Below, in pieces: positions 49,245 to 54,541 of a DNA stretch of 54,541 bases. Where the stretch lies: assembly GCA_022739095.1 (NCBI GenBank), contig JAIJEI010000002.1:1-54541 (forward strand), read 5' to 3'. This stretch comes from Bifidobacterium sp. Lineage in GTDB: Bacteria; Actinomycetota; Actinomycetes; Actinomycetales; Bifidobacteriaceae. Under the pieces are notes generated by a model that searched no databases, was not told where the DNA came from, and was given only the letters and a program-made list of their open reading frames with translations. Position numbers and translations under genes: made by a program. Positions within the stretch are counted from its first letter, which is position 1. Each line of letters starts with the position of its first letter.

Positions 49245-49306
49245 TCGGCCCCGTCCGGCATCGCAGGCGACTCGAATAGAGTCAACCTGCGGCCGGACGG
49301 GGCCGA
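49245..49306 (+). terminator. Very long hairpin ending the lysis cassette
   Basis: A 15-bp perfect stem (TCGGCCCCGTCCGGC), then nested 6-bp (CGCAGG) and 5-bp (GACTC) stems with small bulges and a GAATA loop: 26 paired positions. TTTCGCGTTG follows. Confidence 0.85.
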
Positions 49307-49340
49307 TTTCGCGTTGTGGCAGAGGGCTTCGCGGGCTCGA

Positions 49341-49365
49341 TTTTTGCCCACATTTTGCCCACATT
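49341..49365. repeat. Right arm-type integrase site
   Basis: 25 bp identical to 13712-13736 in the same orientation, two tandem TTTTGCCCACA units, 95 bp from the attR core. Confidence 0.75.
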
Positions 49366-49390
49366 ATCCGTAAAAACAGGTTAAAAACCG

Positions 49391-49408
49391 TTAAAACCGG
49401 TTAAAACG
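49391..49408. repeat. AACCGGTT-centred 18-bp repeat near attR
   Basis: Exact reverse complement of 14899-14916. A further half copy (TTAAAAACCG) precedes it at 49381. Confidence 0.55.
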
Positions 49409-49450
49409 AAAAAAGCCACTCAGCCCTACTCCCGTAAGGCAAAGCGGCTA
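49409..49450 (-). terminator. Phage-supplied terminator downstream of dnaJ
   Basis: Minus strand: AGCCGCTTTGCC pairs with GGCTGAGTGGCT (two wobbles, one mismatch), 11-base loop, then six T. It lies on the phage side of the attR core, so dnaJ transcripts now end in phage DNA. Confidence 0.75.
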
Positions 49451-49459
49451 TTTTCCAAC

Positions 49460-49498
49460 CCACTCTCAGCTCAGTGCGTCTTTTAACTTGCTGAAGAA
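49460..49498. repeat. attR (right attachment site)
   Basis: 39 bp matching attL with four differences; the 15-bp core contains the dnaJ stop codon (49466-49468). The host side encodes FFSKLKDALS. Confidence 0.93.
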
Positions 49499-50611
49499 GC
49501 CTTTCTTTTGACCGGTCTGTGGACGGGATGCCTGGGAGACGTGCGTGGCGCCTGAATCGTGCGAGGCGGCGAACTGTTCGATGAGGCCGCGCTCGGTTTC
49601 GTTGAGCTTGGTGGGAATCAGCACATTGACGTGGGCGATGAGGTTGCCGCGCTCGTCCTTGTTGCGGATGTTCGTGACGCCCAGTCCCTTCAGCGTCACC
49701 GTATCCTCTGGCTGGCAGCCGGCCGGGATGGACACGGTCTTCTCACCATCGAACGTGTCAATGGACAGATCGTGGCCGAGCACAGCCCAGCTCATCGGCA
49801 CCTGAATCCAGCAGTGCAGGTCGTCGCCATCGCGGGTGAACTGCTTATCCGCCTTGATGCGGATGTCAATGTACAGGTCGCCGGCAGCGCCGCCGCCCTC
49901 ACCCACTTCGCCCTGGTTGGCCAAGCGTAGACGCGCGTTGTCGTTGATGCCGGCGGGCACGGTAACACCCACGGTACGCGTGGTGCGCACACGGCCGTGG
50001 CCCATGCAGCTGGGGCACGGGTTCTGGATGATGGTGCCGTGGCCCTCGCAACGTTCACAGGGGGCGGAGGTCATCATCTGGCCGAGCATGGTGCGCACGA
50101 CCTTCTGCATGAATCCCTGTCCGTGGCAGTCGGGGCAGGTGACCGGCTGTGCGCCGCCCTGGGCACCGGAGCCGCCGCACTCCTGGCACAGGGAGAACGT
50201 ATTGATCTTGACGTGCGCGGTGCCGCCGAACACGGCGGTCTTCAGGTCGATGGACGCGGAGGCCAGGGCGTCGCGGCCGAGCTGGGTGCGCGGCACCGGG
50301 CCTTGAGCGCCGCCACCGAACGCGGAGCCGAAGAAGGTGGAGAACACATCGCTCATATCGCCGAAGCCCGCCCCGGAGAAGCCGCCGGCACCGGCGTTCG
50401 GATCGTTCGGGTCGACGCCCGAATCATACATACGGCGCTTGTCCGGATTGGACAGCACATCGTAGGCGTTATTCACTTCCTTGAACTTGTCCTCGAATTC
50501 GGGGCCCGCGATGTCGGGGTGGTATTTACGGCTGAACTTGCGGTATGCCTTCTTGATCTCGTCGTCACTGGCGCCGCGTTCCACACCCAGCGTCTCGTAA
50601 TAATCTGCCAC
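49466..50611 (-). CDS. dnaJ: Chaperone DnaJ (hrcA-linked), host of the attachment site
   Basis: 381 residues. J domain with the HPD triad (KYHPDIAG), a Gly/Phe-rich linker, four zinc repeats CxxCxGxG (CQECGGSG, CPDCHGQG, CERCEGHG, CPSCMGHG) and the C-terminal substrate domains. It stimulates DnaK. It is cotranscribed with hrcA and thus controlled by CIRCE. The prophage integrated at its stop codon without changing the protein. Confidence 0.98.
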   Translation of the reverse strand: MADYYETLGVERGASDDEIKKAYRKFSRKYHPDIAGPEFEDKFKEVNNAYDVLSNPDKRRMYDSGVDPNDPNAGAGGFSGAGFGDMSDVFSTFFGSAFGGGAQGPVPRTQLGRDALASASIDLKTAVFGGTAHVKINTFSLCQECGGSGAQGGAQPVTCPDCHGQGFMQKVVRTMLGQMMTSAPCERCEGHGTIIQNPCPSCMGHGRVRTTRTVGVTVPAGINDNARLRLANQGEVGEGGGAAGDLYIDIRIKADKQFTRDGDDLHCWIQVPMSWAVLGHDLSIDTFDGEKTVSIPAGCQPEDTVTLKGLGVTNIRNKDERGNLIAHVNVLIPTKLNETERGLIEQFAASHDSGATHVSQASRPQTGQKKGFFSKLKDALS

Positions 50612-50666
50612 TTGATTGATCCTTTGTGTTCGTTTGGTCTGCGGGTCATTGTGCCACAGACGGCGG

Positions 50667-51785
50667 TCAGTCTTGGGTCCGGCCCTCGGAGAGGAGGGCG
50701 GTCAAATATCTGGCTACGGCCCTGACGGCGGCCATAGTGGCTGCGTAGTCCATGTGGGTCGGCCCTATGGAGCCAACGAAGGCGATGGGTTCCGTATCGT
50801 TCGTCTGGCTCTCCGTCTCGGATTCGGTTTCGGGTTCGTCTACGGGATCGTTCCCCGCCGGTTCGCCCGCCGCACCGCTGCGCCCATAGCCACTGCTGAC
50901 CACGGAGGCATGCAGTAGGCCGGGGGTGTGCATTTCGGAGCCGATGGCCACGCCCACGCCGGATGCATTCGTCTCCTCGCTCAGGTTGCTCATGAGCTTC
51001 ATCAGCACGACCTGTTCTTCCAACGCGTCGAAGAGTGTGGCCAAATCGGCCAGGGACCGGGAGTGGGCCAGGTGCGAGGTGCCGGACATGTACAATTCGT
51101 TCGCGCGTTCGTCCAATGCCATCGATTCGAAGGCGTCGGCCAGCGCGTCGGCCACGCCGCGCACCGACTCGTAGCCGGTGCTGGCGGCGATGAATCGCAC
51201 GGTCTCCGCGGATTTCGATAGGGACAGTCCGACGCATTGTTCGTTGACGGTGTTGGAGAGCCGGTTGATCTCGTCCACGGCGGGCATGGATGCGATGGTC
51301 AGGCCGTGCTGAGCCACGCGGCCGGTGTCGGTAATCACCACGGCGAGCAACGCGGTCATGGCGACGGGCACCATCTCCACGTGCCGCAATGTGGCCTTGG
51401 CCAGCGATGGCGAGGCGACTACGGCCACTTGACCAGTGATTTCAGACAGCAGTCGTGCCGAACGTTGCAGCGCGTCCTTGAGACTTACCGATCCGGACAG
51501 GAAGCTGTTGATGCCGCGGCGTTGCGCCTCGCTAAGCGGCACCACGGTGGCCAGTCGGTCCACAAAGTATCGATAGCCTTTTTCGGTGGGCACGCGACCG
51601 GCCGAAGTGTGCGGCTGAATCAGATAGCCTTCGTCCTCCAAGGCGGCCATGTCGTTTCGGATGGTGGCCGAACTGACGCCGAGATCATGGTCGCGCGTCA
51701 GCGAAGTGGAGCCCACGGGCTCCTGAGAACGGATGTAATCCTCCACCACGGCGCGCAGCACCAACATGCGTCTTGATTGCGTCAT
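50667..51785 (-). CDS. hrcA: Heat-inducible repressor HrcA
   Basis: 372 residues. Winged-helix N-terminus (MTQSRRMLVLRAVVEDYIRS, SSATIRNDMAALEDEGYL), GAF-like and inserted dimerisation domains. The region near residues 290-340 holds an unusual low-complexity acidic insert (EPETESETESQT). It represses its own operon through CIRCE. Confidence 0.97.
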   Translation of the reverse strand: MTQSRRMLVLRAVVEDYIRSQEPVGSTSLTRDHDLGVSSATIRNDMAALEDEGYLIQPHTSAGRVPTEKGYRYFVDRLATVVPLSEAQRRGINSFLSGSVSLKDALQRSARLLSEITGQVAVVASPSLAKATLRHVEMVPVAMTALLAVVITDTGRVAQHGLTIASMPAVDEINRLSNTVNEQCVGLSLSKSAETVRFIAASTGYESVRGVADALADAFESMALDERANELYMSGTSHLAHSRSLADLATLFDALEEQVVLMKLMSNLSEETNASGVGVAIGSEMHTPGLLHASVVSSGYGRSGAAGEPAGNDPVDEPETESETESQTNDTEPIAFVGSIGPTHMDYAATMAAVRAVARYLTALLSEGRTQD

Positions 51786-51949
51786 GCGCGCCTCCTTATA
51801 TATACATACATATTCATATCAGTCACGGTTCACTCAGGGCGTACCCCGACGGTCAGTTCACCACGCCGCGACACGCGGGAGCCCAGAAATATTGCCTCTT
51901 TCTTGGCTCTGCTACGTGCAGGTGGCGCACTTCACCTTAGAACATTGTA

Positions 51950-51976
51950 TTAGCACTCCTTAGGCTTGAGTGCTAA
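51950..51976. promoter_or_regulatory. CIRCE operator
   Basis: TTAGCACTC-N9-GAGTGCTAA, a perfect match to the consensus, 165 bases upstream of hrcA. A minus-strand TACAAT (51949-51944) abuts it as the likely -10. The rest of the 374-base gap 51786-52159 shows no gene; a tkt promoter must lie in it but is not clear. Confidence 0.96.
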
Positions 51977-52159
51977 TACGTTCGTTTGCAGCGTAGCAAT
52001 GTTCACTGTGACCGCTAACAGAACACAAACTACCAGAACACGCCAAAATTGCACCACAACGTCGCAAACCGACGCTAGCATGGCAATCGCAATGTGAGGG
52101 CGTCAAGCGCCCGGCACAAGCCGGATACGCGGCCCGACCAATTGGAAGGAAAGTAATCC

Positions 52160-54268
52160 ATGACCGAATTCAAGGAGACCGAGCTCGACGAGCGTGCCAT
52201 CAAGATGGCAAAGGTCCTTTCGGCTGACGCGGTCGAGAAGGCGGGTTCCGGCCACCCTGGCTCCCCCGTCTCCCTGGCGCCCGTCGCCTACACGCTGTAC
52301 CAGCACTTCATCAAGCACGATCCGAATGATCCCAACTGGGAAGGCCGCGATCGCTTCATCCTTTCCGGTGGCCACGCCTCCCTCACCCAGTACGTCCAGC
52401 TGTACTTCTCCGGTTACGGCGTGACCCTGGACGACCTCAAGAACTTCCGTGGCAGCGCGGCCACCCGTACCCCGGGCCACCCCGAGTACGGCCTGACCCC
52501 GGGCATCGAAATGACCACCGGCCCTCTGGGCCAGGGCTTCGCCTCCGCCATCGGCTTTGCCTACGGCGAGCGTTTCCAGCGCGGTCTGCTTGACCCGGAG
52601 ACCCCGAAGGAAGATTCCCCGTTCTACCACAAGATCTGGGCCATCTGCGGTGAAGGCGACATCGAGGAAGGCATCTCCGGCGAGGCCGCTTCCCTGGCCG
52701 CCAACCAGAAGCTCGGTAACCTGACCGTGATCTTCGATGCCAACCGCATCCAGATCGAAGGCGACACCAACCTGGTGCTGGCCGAGGACGTGCTCAAGCG
52801 CTTCCAGGCCTACGGCTGGTACACTGACGAGTTCAGCTTCATCCAGCCCGACGGCTCCTACAAGGAGGACATCGAGGGTCTGGCCGACGTCATCGCCAAG
52901 GCCGAGAAGGCCGCCCCGGACCAGCCGAAGCTCATCAAGGTCCACTCCCTGATCGCATGGCCGACCCCGGGCAAGACCAACGACCCGTCCTCCCACGGCT
53001 CCAAGCTGGGCGCCGAGGCCGTCGCCGGCCTCAAGAAGCTCCTCGGCTACGATCCGGAGGAGTCCTTCCACGTCGACGAGGAGGCCCTGGCCCACGCCCG
53101 CAAGGTCGCCGACCGCGGTCTCGAAGCCCACAAGGAATGGGACGAGAAGTTCGACGCCTGGCGCAAGGCTAACCCGGACAAGGCCGCCCTGTACGACCGT
53201 CTGAAGGCCGGCGAGCTGCCGGAAGGCTTCGACAAGGCCCTGGACGACCTTGAGGCCACCTTCGAAGTCGGCAAGAACGTCGCCACCCGCGGCGCCTCCG
53301 GCTCCGTGCTCAACGCCATCGCCGCCGTCATGCCGGAACTCTGGGGCGGCTCTGCCGACCTCGGCGGTTCCAACAAGACCGACCTCAAGGGCGCCGCCAC
53401 CTTCGCCCCGGCCGAGTGCGCCACCGTCCAGTGGCCGAACTGCAACGAATTCGGCCGCCAGCTGCACTTCGGCGTGCGTGAGTTCGCCATGGGCTGCATC
53501 ACCAACGGCATCCTGCTGGGTTCCCACACCCGTCCGTTCGGCGGCACCTTCTTCATGTTCTCCGACTACGAGCGTTCCGCCGTTCGTCTGGCCGCCCTCA
53601 TGCAGATTCCGAACCTGTACATCTGGTCCCACGACTCCGTCGCCGTCGGCGAGGATGGCCCGACCCACCAGCCGGTTGAGCACCTTGCTTCCTTCCGCGC
53701 GATTCCTCAGCTTGAGGTCATTCGCCCGGCCGATGCCTTCGAGACCGCCGAGGCCTACCGTTACTTCTTCGAGAAGAAGAACACGCTGCCCGGCGCCATG
53801 ATCCTGACCCGCCAGGGCGTCCCGGTGCTCGCCGAGACCGCCGCCAAGGCCAAGGACGGCGTCCGCAAGGGCGCTTACGTGCTCGTCGACACCGAGGGCA
53901 CCCCGGACGTCATCCTCATGGCTTCCGGTTCCGAGGTCCAGTGGGCCGTGGCCGCCGCCAAGACCCTGGCCGGCGAGGGCGTCAAGGCCCGCGTCGTGTC
54001 CGTGCCGTCCCTCGAATGGTTCGAGGAGCAGGACGCCGAGTACAAGGAGGCCGTGCTTCCGGCCGCCGTCAAGGCCCGCGTCTCCGTCGAGGCCGGTGTT
54101 GCCATGCCGTGGTACAAGTACCTCGGCTCCTACGGCAAGCCCGTCTCCATCGAGCAGTTCGGCCTGCAGGGCGATGGCGCTCAGAACATGATCGACCTCG
54201 GCATCACCGCCGAGCACGTCGTGGAAGCCGCCAAGGCCTCCATCGCCGAAGTCGAAGCCGCCAAGTGA
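52160..54268 (+). CDS. tkt: Transketolase
   Basis: 702 residues, complete. TPP-binding GEGDIEEGISGE followed by FDANRIQIEG, the substrate motif GSGHPGSPVSL, and the C-terminal pyrimidine and transketolase domains (GGTFFMFSDYERSAVRLAAL, RQGVPVLAE). With transaldolase it runs the carbon rearrangement of the bifid shunt. GAAGGAAAG upstream. Codon use is strongly biased towards C/G-ending codons, as expected for a highly expressed gene. Confidence 0.98.
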   Translation: MTEFKETELDERAIKMAKVLSADAVEKAGSGHPGSPVSLAPVAYTLYQHFIKHDPNDPNWEGRDRFILSGGHASLTQYVQLYFSGYGVTLDDLKNFRGSAATRTPGHPEYGLTPGIEMTTGPLGQGFASAIGFAYGERFQRGLLDPETPKEDSPFYHKIWAICGEGDIEEGISGEAASLAANQKLGNLTVIFDANRIQIEGDTNLVLAEDVLKRFQAYGWYTDEFSFIQPDGSYKEDIEGLADVIAKAEKAAPDQPKLIKVHSLIAWPTPGKTNDPSSHGSKLGAEAVAGLKKLLGYDPEESFHVDEEALAHARKVADRGLEAHKEWDEKFDAWRKANPDKAALYDRLKAGELPEGFDKALDDLEATFEVGKNVATRGASGSVLNAIAAVMPELWGGSADLGGSNKTDLKGAATFAPAECATVQWPNCNEFGRQLHFGVREFAMGCITNGILLGSHTRPFGGTFFMFSDYERSAVRLAALMQIPNLYIWSHDSVAVGEDGPTHQPVEHLASFRAIPQLEVIRPADAFETAEAYRYFFEKKNTLPGAMILTRQGVPVLAETAAKAKDGVRKGAYVLVDTEGTPDVILMASGSEVQWAVAAAKTLAGEGVKARVVSVPSLEWFEEQDAEYKEAVLPAAVKARVSVEAGVAMPWYKYLGSYGKPVSIEQFGLQGDGAQNMIDLGITAEHVVEAAKASIAEVEAAK

Positions 54269-54296
54269 GCAACTAAGCAATAATTCAATAATTGTT

Positions 54297-54415
54297 GGCT
54301 CCCCTCCCTGAGGGGAGCTGTCAGGCGAAAGCTTGACTGAGGGGGAGCAATGCTTGAGCCCACTCCCCCTCAGTCCGCGTTGCGGACAGCTCCCCTCTCC
54401 CAAGAGAGGGGAGCC
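54297..54415. repeat. Large dispersed palindromic repeat
   Basis: About 119 bp. Terminal hairpins GGCTCCCCTC...GAGGGGAGC and GCTCCCCTCTC...GAGAGGGGAGCC flank GACTGAGGGGGAG pairing with CTCCCCCTCAGTC. It is built like the copy at 11620-11717. It lies between tkt and tal. Confidence 0.78.
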
Positions 54416-54442
54416 TAGGGCTTGAATCCAAGGAGAAAATAA

Positions 54443-54541
54443 ATGACTGAAGCAACTCAGCGCACGTCCGACAACGGCGTTTCCATCTGGCTGGACGACC
54501 TGTCCCGCTCCCGCATCGAGTCCGGCTCCCTGCAGGACCTC
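54443..54541 (+). CDS. tal: Transaldolase (5' part only)
   Basis: 33 codons to the window edge: MTEATQRTSDNGVSIWLDDL, then SRSRIESGSLQDL, the usual start of actinobacterial transaldolase. AAGGAG upstream. It follows tkt, as known in bifidobacteria. Confidence 0.93.
   Translation, partial: MTEATQRTSDNGVSIWLDDLSRSRIESGSLQDL

Larger units (their letters stand above)
13610..49474. mobile_element. Integrated siphovirus-type prophage, about 35.9 kb
   Basis: Bounded by an imperfect 39-bp direct repeat whose identical 15-bp core spans 13610-13624 and 49460-49474. The content runs integrase, lysogeny control, replication, packaging, head, tail and lysis, in the classical order. The target is the 3' end of dnaJ, which is kept intact. 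Flanking host genes (kinase and dnaJ) would be adjacent without it. Several phage genes carry frameshifts or a stop, so competence to form particles is uncertain. Confidence 0.96.

Noticed and set aside
13610..49474. CRISPR array
   Set aside because: The direct repeats seen (45-bp iterons, 21-bp ACATTA repeats, arm sites) lack the repeat-spacer pattern and there are no cas genes.
52103..54403. 766-codon open frame antisense to tkt
   Set aside because: It mirrors the codon bias of tkt, has no ribosome site, and its product is low-complexity Gly/Val/Leu. An artefact of high GC.

Overview
The window reads as a Bifidobacterium chromosome, most likely B. longum or a close relative. This is inferred from the high-GC actinobacterial gene content, the bifid-shunt pair transketolase/transaldolase at the right end, a perfect CIRCE-hrcA-dnaJ block, and the order of the housekeeping genes. 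The host sequence is split in two by an integrated siphovirus-type prophage of about 35.9 kb.

Left host arm (1-13609): a mostly minus-strand run with ruvC, a LexA-type SOS box, ruvA, ruvB, yajC, apt, sucC, sucD and a partial membrane protein. Upstream of this lie yebC, a HIT hydrolase and thrS, then a five-tRNA operon (Gly-Cys-Val-Val-Gly) with its own promoter and UUCG-loop terminator. Next come a PAC2-family gene, uppP and a fructosamine-kinase-family gene. Palindromic repeats of one family occur at about 7.8, 11.6, 13.6 and 54.3 kb.

Prophage (13610-49474): the 3' end of dnaJ is the attachment site. A 39-bp imperfect direct repeat (attL/attR, 15-bp identical core) bounds the element, and matching arm-type repeats lie about 90 bp inside each end. 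The order is: tyrosine integrase (minus); hicAB-like toxin-antitoxin with a third gene; a minus-strand lysogeny block (YebY-like lipoprotein, frameshifted anchored protein, ImmA-like protease, DUF3644/HEPN-like protein, CI-like repressor); a divergent Cro-like regulator with operator palindromes on both start codons; small genes on alternating strands; an early/replication block (HTH protein, SSB, ParB-like protein, replication initiator carrying iteron-like repeats, HNH protein, DEDDh exonuclease and many small ATGA-coupled ORFs); and a zinc-ribbon/HTH protein at the late-regulator position. A strong promoter followed at once by a terminator then introduces the late genes: HNH, small terminase, large terminase split in two ORFs, portal, minor head protein, scaffold, major capsid, four connector genes, major tail protein, frameshift-encoded tail chaperones, tape measure, distal tail, tail tip, receptor-binding candidate, secreted GH25 endolysin and a frameshifted holin.

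Right host arm (49466-54541): dnaJ and hrcA (minus) behind a perfect CIRCE operator, then tkt and the start of tal (plus).

How it fits together: CI, Cro and the ImmA-like protease would control lysogeny from the 19.17-19.29 kb switch. The initiator gene may carry its own origin. The late operon, with a terminator just after its promoter and several internal hairpins, looks built for antitermination. Host genes are all intact, while four to five phage genes carry single-base lesions, so the prophage may be decaying.
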